Below, one piece after another: positions 34,449-44,531 of a DNA stretch of 64,000 nucleotides; within the stretch, counting starts at the first letter, position 1; every line of letters starts with the position of its first letter. The stretch is from contig NZ_ANAH02000071.1 of NCBI RefSeq assembly GCF_000335475.2, forward strand, positions 248,001-312,000, written 5' to 3'. The translations under genes were made by a program, and so were the position numbers. The stretch is from Cystobacter fuscus DSM 2262 (GTDB lineage Bacteria > Myxococcota > Myxococcia > Myxococcales > Myxococcaceae). The notes below the pieces were generated by a model. The model ran no database searches and was not told the origin of the DNA. It saw only the letters and a program-made list of their open reading frames with translations.

Positions 34449-35288
34449 TCACGTCGGGCGCTGGAACTCGATCCCGAGTCGCTCCGTGGTGTCGTGGAGT
34501 TCGGCCTCCGCCTCGCCGGAGCCGCACCGAACGCCCCGATCGCCCGCCCGCTTCACGAAGGCGCCCGGTGTGAGCCCGACGAGTTCCCGGAAGTCGGCGA
34601 TGAGGTGCGCCTGGTCGTAATAGCCCGCGTCCGCGGCGATGCGTCCCCAGTCCTTCGAGCTCGCCGCCATCCCCACGGCACGCCGCAGGCGAACGGCCCG
34701 CGCGAAATCCTTCGGCCCGATGCCGACGCTCTCCGTGAAGGCGCGGCGAAGATGCCGCGCCGTGACGCCAAGCCGCTCCGCCACGCTCTCCACCCGAACC
34801 TCGTCTCCTTCGAACAAGCGAACCGCGCGCCGAGCGAGCCGTGCCGATGCCGGGTCGTCTGTCTGGTGGGCACGAAGGGCGATCGCGTGAGAGAGTCGGT
34901 GGAACATCTCCGGCAGGCTTCGCGCCGCGAGGAGCTCGAGGCAGAGGTCTCTGCCCGAACGGCCCCAGACGTCTTCCAGAGGCACGATCTGGTCCGTCAG
35001 CGCGCTCGCGGGCACGCCCAGGAGCTGCGCCGACCAGCCTGGCTTGAACTGAAGCATGACCGCCCGCGTGACGCCGGTTGCGTTCTTGAACAGCGCCCGC
35101 GTTCGCGGGCCCGCGACGCACACATCCCCTTTCCGACCCTCCTCGAACACTCGAAAGACGAGGATCGTTCTTCCGTCGGGCAGCCGCTCGTGACTTGCGC
35201 GTCCAGCGGCTGGAGCGAGACCGCGAACGTCCTCGACGAAGCGGGAAATGGGGAAGCTCGAGGCGGCGAAGTCCATCGTGCGCGACAT
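34449..35288 (-). CDS. AraC-family transcriptional regulator
   Basis: 279 residues from ATG 35288; ATG 35387 is a possible longer start. The C-terminal AraC domain has two helix-turn-helix units (RVESVAERLGVTARHLRRAF and IAADAGYYDQAHLIADFREL). The N-terminal part is of the DUF6597-like kind found with such regulators. It is divergent from the alpha/beta-hydrolase gene at 35450, which it probably controls. Confidence 0.85.
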   Translation of the reverse strand: MSRTMDFAASSFPISRFVEDVRGLAPAAGRASHERLPDGRTILVFRVFEEGRKGDVCVAGPRTRALFKNATGVTRAVMLQFKPGWSAQLLGVPASALTDQIVPLEDVWGRSGRDLCLELLAARSLPEMFHRLSHAIALRAHQTDDPASARLARRAVRLFEGDEVRVESVAERLGVTARHLRRAFTESVGIGPKDFARAVRLRRAVGMAASSKDWGRIAADAGYYDQAHLIADFRELVGLTPGAFVKRAGDRGVRCGSGEAEAELHDTTERLGIEFQRPT

Positions 35289-35449
35289 CCTCGTATCCTC
35301 GCGCGTCCACCGAGGCCGTTCAATCAGCGCGGAAGGAACGATGAAAATGTCCGGTCCTTCCAATTCACGGAGCGCGCCGCGCGGCATGGTTCGCGCTCTC
35401 GTCTCCGGGCGTTTTCACGGGGCCGAGCCCACGAAAGGAAATCAGAATC

Positions 35450-36406
35450 ATGAGCGAACCGACTTCCGCGGCCAACACCCCCAGCGCACCCACGCCGGTC
35501 CTCTCGGTCAGCCCCGTCGTGCTGCCAGCTCCCGGCCGCGCCGTCGAGCTCCAGGTGCGAGTCTCCGCGCCCGTGACCGGAAGCGAACTGCCCATCCTCT
35601 TGCTCTCGCACGGCCACGGCCGCTCCAACCACCTCTCCTCATTGAACGGCTACGCCCCGCTCGCCAACTACTATGCGGCACGCGGCTTCGTCGTGATTCA
35701 GCCCACCCATCTCGACTCGAAGACGCTCACCCTCGACTCCAAGGACCCCGAGGCGCCTCTGTACTGGCGAGCACGGGCCCAGGACATGAAGCGCATCCTC
35801 GATCAACTCGACGTGATCGAGCGCGCCGTCGCTGGGCTCGCCGGGCGCTTGGATCGAAGCAAGGTGGCCGTCATCGGGCACTCGATGGGCGGGCACACCG
35901 CGAGCCTGCTGCTTGGCGCGCGGCACACGAATTCCCCCGACGGAACGGAAGTGAACTTCGCGGAGCCCCGGATCAAGGCGGGCGTGCTGCTCGCCGCGCC
36001 CGGCAGAGGCGACGCCCTCAGCAAGTTCGCGGCCGAGAACTACCCCTTCTTCTCGACCATCGACTTCTCCACGATGACGACGCCCGCGCTCGTGGTCGCC
36101 GGCGACAAGGACGACTCCGCCTACCTGACGGTCGCGGGTGCCGACTGGCACGCCGATCCCTACTTCCTCTCCCCAAGCCCCAAGTCCCTGCTCACCCTGT
36201 TCGACGCAGGGCACGGGCTGGGCGGAGTCTCGGGATATGACGTCGCCGAGACCACGGACGAGAACCCCGAGCGAGTGGCTGCCGTTCAGCTTCTCACCTG
36301 GGCCTACCTCCGCACCGCGCTCTACCCCGGAGACTCCGCCTGGCAGGAAGCGCGAAACGCGCTGACGGGCGTAGCCGGGCCGCTCGGACGGGTCGAGTCC
36401 AAATAA
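35450..36406 (+). CDS. Alpha/beta hydrolase (chlorophyllase / PAF-acetylhydrolase-like)
   Basis: 318 residues. The oxyanion region is LLSHGHGRSNH, the nucleophile motif GHSMGGH (Ser about residue 145), an acid follows VVAGDKDDS, and the histidine is in FDAGHGLGG. No signal peptide is obvious; the N-terminal 25 residues are Ser/Pro/Ala-rich. An esterase or lipase role is likely. It is divergent from the AraC regulator at 35288. Confidence 0.85.
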   Translation: MSEPTSAANTPSAPTPVLSVSPVVLPAPGRAVELQVRVSAPVTGSELPILLLSHGHGRSNHLSSLNGYAPLANYYAARGFVVIQPTHLDSKTLTLDSKDPEAPLYWRARAQDMKRILDQLDVIERAVAGLAGRLDRSKVAVIGHSMGGHTASLLLGARHTNSPDGTEVNFAEPRIKAGVLLAAPGRGDALSKFAAENYPFFSTIDFSTMTTPALVVAGDKDDSAYLTVAGADWHADPYFLSPSPKSLLTLFDAGHGLGGVSGYDVAETTDENPERVAAVQLLTWAYLRTALYPGDSAWQEARNALTGVAGPLGRVESK

Positions 36407-36464
36407 GCGCGGGAGGTCCATCCGTCGCGGACCAGCCAACCCGCGCCTCCCGCGGAGCAGGTGT

Positions 36465-37556
36465 TCAAGTCCGGGGGCGATGCTCGGCGCCAATGGCCTC
36501 GCGCACCGAGCCGAGGCCATCCCGGGCGAGCAGGGGGCCCAGCCCCGCGAGCAGCCGGCGCACCATGCCGGGCCCCTCGTAGATGAAGCCGGTGTACACC
36601 TGCACCACCGAGGCCCCGGCGCGCAGCTTCTCGTACACGTCCTCGGCGGTGAAGACGCCGCCCACGCCGATGATGGGCAGCGTGCCGCCGCTGCGCGCGT
36701 AGGCCCGGCGGATGACGGCGTTGGCGGCCTCGCGCACGGGGGCTCCGGACAGGCCCCCGGCTTCCTTGGCCACCGGGTGCTCGAAGGGCCGAGCAATCGT
36801 GGTGTTGGTGGCGATGAGGCCGGCGAGCCCGCAGGCGCGCGCCACGTCCACCACCTCGTCCACGGCCTCGGGCGTGAGGTCCGGGGCGATCTTCAGGAAC
36901 AGGGGCTTGCCGGGCGCCACCTGGGCGAGTCGCGCCTGGACGGCCTGGAGCAGCGCGGTGAGGAGTTCGGGCTCCTGCAACTGGCGCAGTCCGGGCGTGT
37001 TGGGAGAGCTCGCGTTGACCACCACGTAGTCCCCGAGCGGGGCGAGCGCGTCGACGCACGCGACGTAGTCGTCCACCGCGCGCTCCAGGGGCGTGTCCTT
37101 GTTCTTGCCGATGTTCACGCCTACGGGAGCGGGCCGCCAGGTGCGCGCGCGCAAGAGCTCCGCGGCGGGTGGGGCGCCGTGGTTGTTGAAACCCATGCGG
37201 TTGATGAGGGCGCGGTGCTCGGGGAGGCGGAAGAGGCGTGGGCGGGGGTTGCCCGGCTGGGGCCGCGGAGTGAGGGTGCCCACCTCCACCGCGGAGAAGC
37301 CCAGCGCGAACAGGCCGTCCACGGCCTCCGCCTCCTTGTCGAGCCCCGCGGCGAGCGCCACCGGATGCTCGAAGGAGAGGCCCGCCAGGCGCACCGCGGC
37401 GTCGTAGGTGGCGGGGGCGAGCGCGCGGGCACGCAGGCGCCGGCACAGCCCCAGGAAGTGTCCGAGGACACGCAGCGCGGCCATGCCCAGGCGGTGGGCG
37501 CGCTCGGCGGACAGGAGGAAGAGCAGGGCGCGCAGCAGGGCGTACATGGGGCTCAC
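36465..37556 (-). CDS. pyrD: Dihydroorotate dehydrogenase (quinone), class 2
   Basis: 363 residues, the usual length of the membrane-associated class 2 enzyme, with an N-terminal hydrophobic helix region (MYALLRALLFLLSAERAHRLGM). Conserved blocks: GLSFEHPVALAAGLDKEAEAVDG, NRMGFNNHG, VNASSPNTPGLR (catalytic Ser in class 2), LFLKIAPDL and IIGVGGVFTAEDVYEKL. It oxidises dihydroorotate to orotate in pyrimidine synthesis with FMN and quinone. Its start overlaps the stop of the adenosine-deaminase-like gene by four bases, joining two nucleotide genes. Confidence 0.95.
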   Translation of the reverse strand: MSPMYALLRALLFLLSAERAHRLGMAALRVLGHFLGLCRRLRARALAPATYDAAVRLAGLSFEHPVALAAGLDKEAEAVDGLFALGFSAVEVGTLTPRPQPGNPRPRLFRLPEHRALINRMGFNNHGAPPAAELLRARTWRPAPVGVNIGKNKDTPLERAVDDYVACVDALAPLGDYVVVNASSPNTPGLRQLQEPELLTALLQAVQARLAQVAPGKPLFLKIAPDLTPEAVDEVVDVARACGLAGLIATNTTIARPFEHPVAKEAGGLSGAPVREAANAVIRRAYARSGGTLPIIGVGGVFTAEDVYEKLRAGASVVQVYTGFIYEGPGMVRRLLAGLGPLLARDGLGSVREAIGAEHRPRT

Positions 37557-38548
37557 GCGGGGATGAAGGAGGCCTGGCGCGCCCAGGCGAGCGTCTGATC
37601 CACCTGGGCGGGAGTGAGCAGGCCGTTCTTCTCGACGAGCTCCACCTCGCGCAGCATGTCCGTCTCCAGCAGGTAGGTGCCGTCGGTGTTGAGGGTGAAC
37701 TTGACGCCCCGGTCCCAGAAGGTGGCCAGGATGTGCTTGAGCTCGGCGATGCCGTCCACGGCGCGGGTGTGCAGGTTGGAGGTGGGGCAGATCTCCAGCA
37801 CCACGCCGCGCTCGCGCAGCATCTTCATGGCCGTCTCGTCGTAGGCGGCGCGGATGCCGTGGCCGATGCGGTGCGGCTTGAGCTTGTCCACCACCGCCAT
37901 GACGCCCTCGGCGCCGGTGCCCTGCGTCTCACCGGTGTGCACGGTGCACTTGAGGCCCGCCTGGCGCGCGCGCTCGAACAGCTCCTCGTACTGCGTCACC
38001 ACGTCGGGCTCCAGCTCCAGCGCGTTCTTCTCCGTGCCGGCCAGGTCGATGCCGTACACGCCACGGTTGCGGTACTTGATCGCCTTGTCCACGAGGATGC
38101 TGTTGAGCCGGTGATCGAACTCGCGCGCCAGGCAGAAGATGAGGCCCGCCTTCACGCCGTACTCGAGCATGGCCCGGTCCATGCCGCGCAGGGCCGCGTG
38201 GATGATGTGGTCCAGGTCGAGCTCGGAGTTGAGGTTGCGCTTCATGGGGTTGAAGCGCAGCTCGATCTGGGTGACGCGGCTGCCGCGGTACTCCTTGCCG
38301 ATGATCTCGTACACGCAGCGCTCGACGGCCAGGGGCGAGCTCTGGAGCTTCTCCGTCCAGGTGTGGAGGATCTTCAGGTAGTCCTCGAGGCTGCCCACCT
38401 TGCCGGGACGGGAGGTGATGAGTTCGACGAACTCGAAGTAGTCCTTCACCGGGAGCTTGAAGCCCTGCTGGTGCGCGAGGGACCAGAGGACATGGGGAGC
38501 CACGGAACTGCCCAGGTGGATGTGGAGATCAATCAGATCGCGTGCCAT
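37553..38548 (-). CDS. Adenosine deaminase family protein
   Basis: 331 residues with the family's zinc and catalytic residues: HIHLGS near the N-terminus, CTVHTGET, HRIGHGIRA, CPTSNLHTRA and TLNTDGTYL. The enzyme deaminates adenosine or a related purine or modified base. The exact substrate is uncertain, since this family also includes aminodeoxyfutalosine and N6-methyl-AMP deaminases. It is translationally coupled to pyrD. Confidence 0.88.
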   Translation of the reverse strand: MARDLIDLHIHLGSSVAPHVLWSLAHQQGFKLPVKDYFEFVELITSRPGKVGSLEDYLKILHTWTEKLQSSPLAVERCVYEIIGKEYRGSRVTQIELRFNPMKRNLNSELDLDHIIHAALRGMDRAMLEYGVKAGLIFCLAREFDHRLNSILVDKAIKYRNRGVYGIDLAGTEKNALELEPDVVTQYEELFERARQAGLKCTVHTGETQGTGAEGVMAVVDKLKPHRIGHGIRAAYDETAMKMLRERGVVLEICPTSNLHTRAVDGIAELKHILATFWDRGVKFTLNTDGTYLLETDMLREVELVEKNGLLTPAQVDQTLAWARQASFIPA

Positions 38549-38584
38549 GGCGGCATGTATGCACGGAGCCGCCCAGGCGTCCAG

Positions 38585-39274
38585 CTACCGGCGCAGCAGC
38601 ACGTAGACCGCGCCCGCCCCGCCGTCCTGGGGCCGTGCGGTGGCGAACGCCAGCACCGTCTTGCCGATTCGCTTCTGGCCGAGCCAATCGCGCAGCCACT
38701 CCTTGAGCACCGGGATTTGATCCTGGGAGTTCAGCCCCCGGCCGTGGACGATGAGCACGCAGCGCTTGCGGGCGCGGTGGCTGTCGGTGAGGAAGCGGTC
38801 CACGGCCTCCTGGGCCTGGGCCCGGGTCTTGCCGTGTAGATCCAACTGGCCCTGGAGGACGAAGTCGCCGCGGCGCAGCGAGCGCATGAGCCGCACGTCG
38901 AGTCCCGGAGCGGCGCCCTCGATGAACTCGTTCGAGCCGGAGATGTCGAAGTCACCCTGGCCCGCCACCATCTCGGCCAGCTCGGCGAGCGCCTCGGCGT
39001 TCTCGTCGATGATCTCCGGGAGGCGGGGATTGGGCACGGGGGCCTCGCCCCGGTTGGTGAGCTGCTCCACGCCGTCCATGGCGGACAGGAAGAGGGAGGC
39101 GTCGTCCTCCTCGCGGGCGCGCGAGGCCTTGGTCGGCTTGGGGGGCGGGGGAGGGGCCTGGGGCTTCTTGGGAGGCTCGGCCTCGGCCTGCTTCTTCTTG
39201 AGGTCCGTGAGAGCCGACTTGAAGGGGTTGTTGAACGCCTCGTTCTTCTTCTTGGGAGGGCCTCGGTCGCTCAT
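38585..39274 (-). CDS. Smr-domain protein
   Basis: 229 residues from ATG 39274 with a GAGGGA site. The N-terminal half is charged and proline-rich, ending with a MSDRGPPKKK start. The C-terminal Smr domain has LDLHGKTRAQAQEAVDRFL and LIVHGRGLNSQ. Small MutS-related domains cut or bind nucleic acids. Recent family members also act on collided ribosomes. It lies 36 bases upstream of the deaminase gene and probably shares its transcript. Confidence 0.88.
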   Translation of the reverse strand: MSDRGPPKKKNEAFNNPFKSALTDLKKKQAEAEPPKKPQAPPPPPKPTKASRAREEDDASLFLSAMDGVEQLTNRGEAPVPNPRLPEIIDENAEALAELAEMVAGQGDFDISGSNEFIEGAAPGLDVRLMRSLRRGDFVLQGQLDLHGKTRAQAQEAVDRFLTDSHRARKRCVLIVHGRGLNSQDQIPVLKEWLRDWLGQKRIGKTVLAFATARPQDGGAGAVYVLLRR

Positions 39275-39374
39275 GGTCCCTCTGTAATGCGTCAGGTGGG
39301 GCCGCGGTTCAACCGGGTTTTTGCCCGATGCGTGGCCCCTTCGTTGATCTAGAGAGTCCTGACAGGAGACCTCT

Positions 39375-42300
39375 TTGCCTTCCACGCCCTCTTCCGCCCT
39401 GGTCACCGGAACAGAATACGAACGGTTGTTGTCGAGCCTCCGGTTGAAGAGCCCCTGGGCCCTCGAAGAGCCTCCCGGGACCGCTTCGGACGAAGGCGTG
39501 GATGGTGCGCGGATGGCCGCGCGCGTGCGCGACAGCAGGGTCGATCACGGACCGTGGTGGTCGGCACTGGACGTGATCGATCAACAAGCGCGACTGGGAG
39601 CCCAGCGCGTCGCGATCGCGGACGCGGCCGTCGAGGTGACCTACGCGCGGCTGCGTGAGCGCACCCGCGCCCTGGCCGGGCGCTTGCGCACCCGGGGGAT
39701 CGGCCGTGGGGATGTGGTCGCGGTCGTCATGGACCGTGGACTGGCGTTCATCGAGACCGCGCTCGCTCTCTGGCGGATCGGTGCGGCCTATCTTCCGCTG
39801 GCTCCGGCGCACCCGGAGGCATGGCGCGGGGACGTCATCCGGAGGGCGGGCGCGGTGCTGGTGGTGGGTCCGTCGCGGGCCAGCGCCGTACCGGGTGTCC
39901 CCCACCTCTCGCTCGACGAAGAGCCCGGCGCCAGCGAGCCCGCGGACGAGGACTCCGTGGACGAGGCGGCGCTCTCCCCAGAGGATCTGGCGTACATCAT
40001 CTGCACGTCCGGCTCGACCGGCGAGCCCAAGCTGGTGATGATCGAGCATGGGGGAGTCGCCAACCTGCTCCATGCCCAGCGTGACGTCCTGGGGGAGCTG
40101 GGGCCACGGACGAGGGTGTTGCAGTTCGCCCACCCGTCCTTCGACGCGGCCTTGTTCGACATCCTGATGGCCCTGGCCAACGGCGGCCGTCTGGAGCTCA
40201 TCGACGACTCGCGACTCTCCGGGGAGCCGCTGGCCGACGTGCTGCTGACCCGCCGGATCACCCACGCGGTGCTGCCGGTGTCCGTGCTGCGCACGCTGCG
40301 GCCTGGCCGGTTCACCGACCTGGAGCTGGTGATCAGCACCGGGGACGTGTGTCTCCCGGAGACCGCCCGGCAATGGTCGCCGTTCCACCGCTTCGTCAAT
40401 GGATACGGGCCGACGGAGGTGACCGTGGGAAGCACGCTGCACACCGTGGTGGGCGATCCGGACGGCGAGCGGGTGCCCATCGGCCAACCCCTCTCCAACT
40501 ACCATGTCGTCCTCCTCGACGAGCGCCTGCGCCCGGTGGCCGACGGGGCCCCGGGGGAGATCTGCATCGGCGGGAGCGGGGTCGGGCGGGGGTATCTGGG
40601 GCAACCCGCCCGCACCGCCGAGGCATTTGTTCCCGATCCCTTCAGCCCGGTGCCGGGCAGCCGCCTGTACCGTAGCGGGGATGTTGGCAGGCGGCGGGCG
40701 GACGGCACGCTCGAGTTTCTCGGTCGGCGTGATGACCAGGTGAAGGTCCGCGGCGCGCGCATCGAGCTCGGCCAGGTCGAGTCCGCCCTGGTCGCGCTGC
40801 CGGACGTGCGCGACGCGGTGGCCGTCATCGAGGGGAAGGGTGAGCGGCTCCTGGGCTATGTGCTACCGGTCGCGGCGGGGGGGCTATCGGCCGAGGCGAT
40901 GCGCGCCGAGCTGCGCCGCCGCCTGCCCGGCTATCTGGTGCCGGATGTGATCGTGCGGGTCGATGAATGGCCACTGACCACGAGCGGCAAGGTGGACCGG
41001 GCCCGGCTGCCCCGCCCACGACGGCCGGACGGGGGATACCAACCGCCGCGCACGCCCCTGGAAGAGGCCCTGGCGGGGATCGCGGCGGAGTTGCTCCGGA
41101 TGGAGCGGATCGGGGTGTGGGACGATCTGTTCGACCTGGGCGGCCATTCCCTGTTCGCCACGCAGCTCGCCGCCCGGGTGCGGAGCGCGCTGGGGGTGCA
41201 CCTCGAGCTGAGTGCCGTGCTCGGGGCTCCGACGGTCGCCGAACTCGCCGCACACCTCGAAGACCGGCGGGAAGGGGGGGGGCCGGGCCCGCGCGTGGCC
41301 GAACCTGGCACCGGTATCGTTCCGTCCCATGCCCAGCAGCGTGTGTGGTTGATGCACAAGCTCAACCCGGACGCGCGGGCCTACCACTCGCAGGCGGTGT
41401 TCCGGTTGGTGGGAGCCCTGGATCTCACCGCGTTGCACGCCAGCCTCACCGACATCGTGCGGCGCCACGACGTGCTGCGCTCGCGCTTCCCCGAGGTGGA
41501 GGGGGAACTGCGCTGTGAGCTGGAGCCGCCCTGGGACGTGGAGGTCCCGCTGCGCGATCTGAGTGGCGCGGACGAGGCCCAGCAGGCACACCTGGTCGGT
41601 GAGGCCGTGCGCGACGTGTTCCAGACGCCGTTCTCGCTCGCCGAGGGCAGGCCCTTCCGCTGGCTGCTGCTCCGGCTGGGCGCGGACGAACATGTCTTCG
41701 TGCATGTCGAGCACCACATCGTGCACGACGGCTGGTCCTTCAATGTCTTCGTCCGCGAGCTGATCGATGGCTACACCGACCACGTGCGCCACGGCCGGGT
41801 GCGGCGTGCGGACCCGCCGGTGCGGTACTACGACTACGCTCGGTGGCAGCGGGAGTGGTGTGGTGGCGCTGCCGCCACGGCGCAGCGCCGCTTCTGGCGC
41901 CAGGAATTGGAGGGCGCCGAGACCGTGCTCCAGCTCCCCCGCCGCGCCAGGCCCGCGTCGAAGACGTTCCGCGGAGCGGCGCCCCGGATGGAGATCGACG
42001 GAGAGCTCGCGCGCCGCCTTCAAGACCTGGCCGATCGGAACAAGACCTCGCTGTTCACCACGCTCCTCGCGGCGTTCTTCGTCCTGCTGCACAGGTACAC
42101 CGGGTCACCCGACATCCTCGTTGGGTCCGGGGTCGCCAATCGGCGCTGGCAGGACTCCGAGAAGCTCCTGGGAATGTTCGTCAACACGGTCGTGCTGCGC
42201 GGCCGGCTTCACGGCAACCCCACGTTCGAGGAGTTCCTGGGGCGGGTCCGGCGGACCTCCCTGGCCGTCTATGACAACCAGGAGCTGCCGTACGGGATGA

Positions 42301-44531
42301 TCTTCGCGGAGTCACCCGCGAGGCAAAACGACGGGCTCCACCCGCTGATCCAGGCCATGTTCAGCTTCCACGACGCACCGCTGGGCCCGCTCGGCGCCGC
42401 TCCGCTCGACGTCTCCGTCGTCGAGGGACTGAGCAATGGTTCGGCCAAGTTCGAGCTGGCCGTCGTCGCCGTCCCCCGTTATGCCGCGCCGGGGCATATC
42501 AGCCGGTTGCCCGGGAACGTCGTGCACATCCCCCGGTCCGATGCCCCCGTGCGTGCCAGCCCGCGCTCGTCCCTGCAAGGCATCATGCTCGCCTGGGAGT
42601 TCGACCGGGACCTCTTCGAGGACTTCTTCATCACCGGGATGCTGTCCGCGTACCAGCGGCTGTTGCACGCCATCACCGACGCTCCGCGCACCCCGGTGTC
42701 GGAGCTGTCCTTGATGGACGATGCGCAGCGGCGCGCGCTCGTCTCCAGGGGACCCAGGCGTGACGCACCGGCGCGAGGGTTGCCCGAGCTCGTCGAGCAC
42801 TGGGCCGAACGCATGCCGGACGCCCCCGCGGTGGTGTCGGGTGACTCGCCGATGTCCTACCGCGAGCTCACGCATCGGGCGGGACGGCTGGCGCGTCATC
42901 TGCGTGGCCTCGGGATCGGTCGGGGGGACCTGGTGGCGGTGTGCGTCCCGCATTCGGCCGGGCTCGTCGTGGCCCAACTGGGTGTCCTCCAGTCGGGGGC
43001 GGCCTTCCTCCCGTTGGAGCCCAACCACCCTTCCTCCTACCGGGAGAGGATCCTCCTGGATGCCGGGGTACGGGCCGTGGTCACGACGGCGGAGCTGGCC
43101 GACCAGGTATCGGGTATCCCGGTCGTGCGGCTGGACGACGTCTCCGACGCGCCCGGGAGCCCGCTGCCCTCGGGAGATGCCCGCGAGCTCGCGTACGTCA
43201 TCTACACGTCCGGTTCGACCGGCAAGCCCAAGGGCGTCATGGTCGAGCACGGCTCGGTCGTGGCCCGGCTTCACGGGTCGGACCTGATCGATCTGGCGCC
43301 GGGCAAGAGGATGCTCGCCCTGGCGTCGGCGTCCTTCGATGTGTCGGTGCTGGAGATCTGGGGACCGCTGGTGAACGGCGCGGCGATCCACTTCCTGCCA
43401 CCCGGCTGGGACGTGCGAGGCCTGGGACAATGCATCACCGGCAACGCGATCACCCACGCCTTCCTCACACCCGCGGTGTTCAACCAGGTGGTGGCCGAGA
43501 CCCCGGAGGTGCTCGACCACATGGACCGGGTCCTGGTCGGAGGCGACATCGTCTCCCCGGACGCGTTCCGCGCGCTGCGGAGCCGGGGCATCACGCGGGT
43601 GACGAACGCCTACGGCCCGACCGAGACCACCATTCTGGCCAGCGGACAGCGGCTCGAGGACTGGCACGACGTCGAGGGGACCAGTGTGCCGATTGGCCGA
43701 GCCCTGTCCAACGCCCAGCTCGTCGTGCTCGACGCGTTCTCGCAGGTGGTTCCGCCGGGTGTGGTCGGAGAGATCTGTATCGGCGGACCCATCGTCGCAC
43801 ATGGTTACCTGGGCATGCCGGGCCTCACGTCCGAACGGTTCGTGCCCAACCCGTTGGGCTCCCTCCCGGGCGAACGGCTGTACCGCAGCGGAGACCTGGG
43901 CCGGTGGCTCCCCGGCGGGGTGATCGAGTTCCTGGGTCGCCGCGATGACCAGGTGAAGATCCGGGGCTTCCGGGTGGAACTGGCCGAGGTGCGAGCTGGA
44001 CTGGCCGCCCATCCCGGGGTGCTCGACGCCGTCGCCCTCACCGACCGGGTGGGGGACGAGCCGCGGCTCATCGGCTACGTCGTGGCCGCACCGGGGGCCG
44101 CACTGTCCGGTCAGGCGATACGCGAGGACATGGCACGCAGGGTGCCCGGACATCTCGTGCCTGGTGTCGTCATGGTCGTCGAGGCGTGGCCGTTGACCAC
44201 CAGCGGCAAGCTCGACCGGTCCTGCCTGCCCACACCGCACGGGAGCGCGGACGCGCCTTTCCTGGCGCCGCGGAACGAAACGGAGACCCGGATCGCCGCG
44301 CTCGTCATCGAGTTGCTGAAGGTGGACCGGATTGGTGTCCATGACAGCCTGTTCGCGCTGGGCATGCATTCGTTGCAGGCCATGAAGCTCGCCGCGCGGC
44401 TGAGCAGGATGGCCGGTCGGGAGGTTGGACTCTCCACGATCTTCACCCGCCCGACCGTCGCGCAACTGGCCGACGTGCTCTCCACGTTGCCTCCCGCGCG
44501 GTCCACGATTCCCAGGTTGCCCCGCGCATGA
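39375..44531 (+). CDS. Nonribosomal peptide synthetase, A-T-C-A-T
   Basis: 1718 residues from TTG 39375, which has an AGGAG site seven bases upstream. Adenylation 1 (A3 motif at 207-219, IICTSGSTGEPK); carrier 1 (Ser592 in LGGHSL); condensation (HHIVHDG at 780-786, intact); adenylation 2 (A3 at about 1274, YTSGSTGKPKG); carrier 2 (Ser1666 in LGMHSL). It starts with an A domain, so it is an initiating module that loads one amino acid, couples a second and hands over a dipeptide. Both A domains have Asp at the amine-contacting position. Pocket residues read by eye are roughly DAFVITGVGK and DVLFVGAILK, which match no code I can name. No thioesterase is present. Confidence 0.92.
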   Translation: MPSTPSSALVTGTEYERLLSSLRLKSPWALEEPPGTASDEGVDGARMAARVRDSRVDHGPWWSALDVIDQQARLGAQRVAIADAAVEVTYARLRERTRALAGRLRTRGIGRGDVVAVVMDRGLAFIETALALWRIGAAYLPLAPAHPEAWRGDVIRRAGAVLVVGPSRASAVPGVPHLSLDEEPGASEPADEDSVDEAALSPEDLAYIICTSGSTGEPKLVMIEHGGVANLLHAQRDVLGELGPRTRVLQFAHPSFDAALFDILMALANGGRLELIDDSRLSGEPLADVLLTRRITHAVLPVSVLRTLRPGRFTDLELVISTGDVCLPETARQWSPFHRFVNGYGPTEVTVGSTLHTVVGDPDGERVPIGQPLSNYHVVLLDERLRPVADGAPGEICIGGSGVGRGYLGQPARTAEAFVPDPFSPVPGSRLYRSGDVGRRRADGTLEFLGRRDDQVKVRGARIELGQVESALVALPDVRDAVAVIEGKGERLLGYVLPVAAGGLSAEAMRAELRRRLPGYLVPDVIVRVDEWPLTTSGKVDRARLPRPRRPDGGYQPPRTPLEEALAGIAAELLRMERIGVWDDLFDLGGHSLFATQLAARVRSALGVHLELSAVLGAPTVAELAAHLEDRREGGGPGPRVAEPGTGIVPSHAQQRVWLMHKLNPDARAYHSQAVFRLVGALDLTALHASLTDIVRRHDVLRSRFPEVEGELRCELEPPWDVEVPLRDLSGADEAQQAHLVGEAVRDVFQTPFSLAEGRPFRWLLLRLGADEHVFVHVEHHIVHDGWSFNVFVRELIDGYTDHVRHGRVRRADPPVRYYDYARWQREWCGGAAATAQRRFWRQELEGAETVLQLPRRARPASKTFRGAAPRMEIDGELARRLQDLADRNKTSLFTTLLAAFFVLLHRYTGSPDILVGSGVANRRWQDSEKLLGMFVNTVVLRGRLHGNPTFEEFLGRVRRTSLAVYDNQELPYGMIFAESPARQNDGLHPLIQAMFSFHDAPLGPLGAAPLDVSVVEGLSNGSAKFELAVVAVPRYAAPGHISRLPGNVVHIPRSDAPVRASPRSSLQGIMLAWEFDRDLFEDFFITGMLSAYQRLLHAITDAPRTPVSELSLMDDAQRRALVSRGPRRDAPARGLPELVEHWAERMPDAPAVVSGDSPMSYRELTHRAGRLARHLRGLGIGRGDLVAVCVPHSAGLVVAQLGVLQSGAAFLPLEPNHPSSYRERILLDAGVRAVVTTAELADQVSGIPVVRLDDVSDAPGSPLPSGDARELAYVIYTSGSTGKPKGVMVEHGSVVARLHGSDLIDLAPGKRMLALASASFDVSVLEIWGPLVNGAAIHFLPPGWDVRGLGQCITGNAITHAFLTPAVFNQVVAETPEVLDHMDRVLVGGDIVSPDAFRALRSRGITRVTNAYGPTETTILASGQRLEDWHDVEGTSVPIGRALSNAQLVVLDAFSQVVPPGVVGEICIGGPIVAHGYLGMPGLTSERFVPNPLGSLPGERLYRSGDLGRWLPGGVIEFLGRRDDQVKIRGFRVELAEVRAGLAAHPGVLDAVALTDRVGDEPRLIGYVVAAPGAALSGQAIREDMARRVPGHLVPGVVMVVEAWPLTTSGKLDRSCLPTPHGSADAPFLAPRNETETRIAALVIELLKVDRIGVHDSLFALGMHSLQAMKLAARLSRMAGREVGLSTIFTRPTVAQLADVLSTLPPARSTIPRLPRA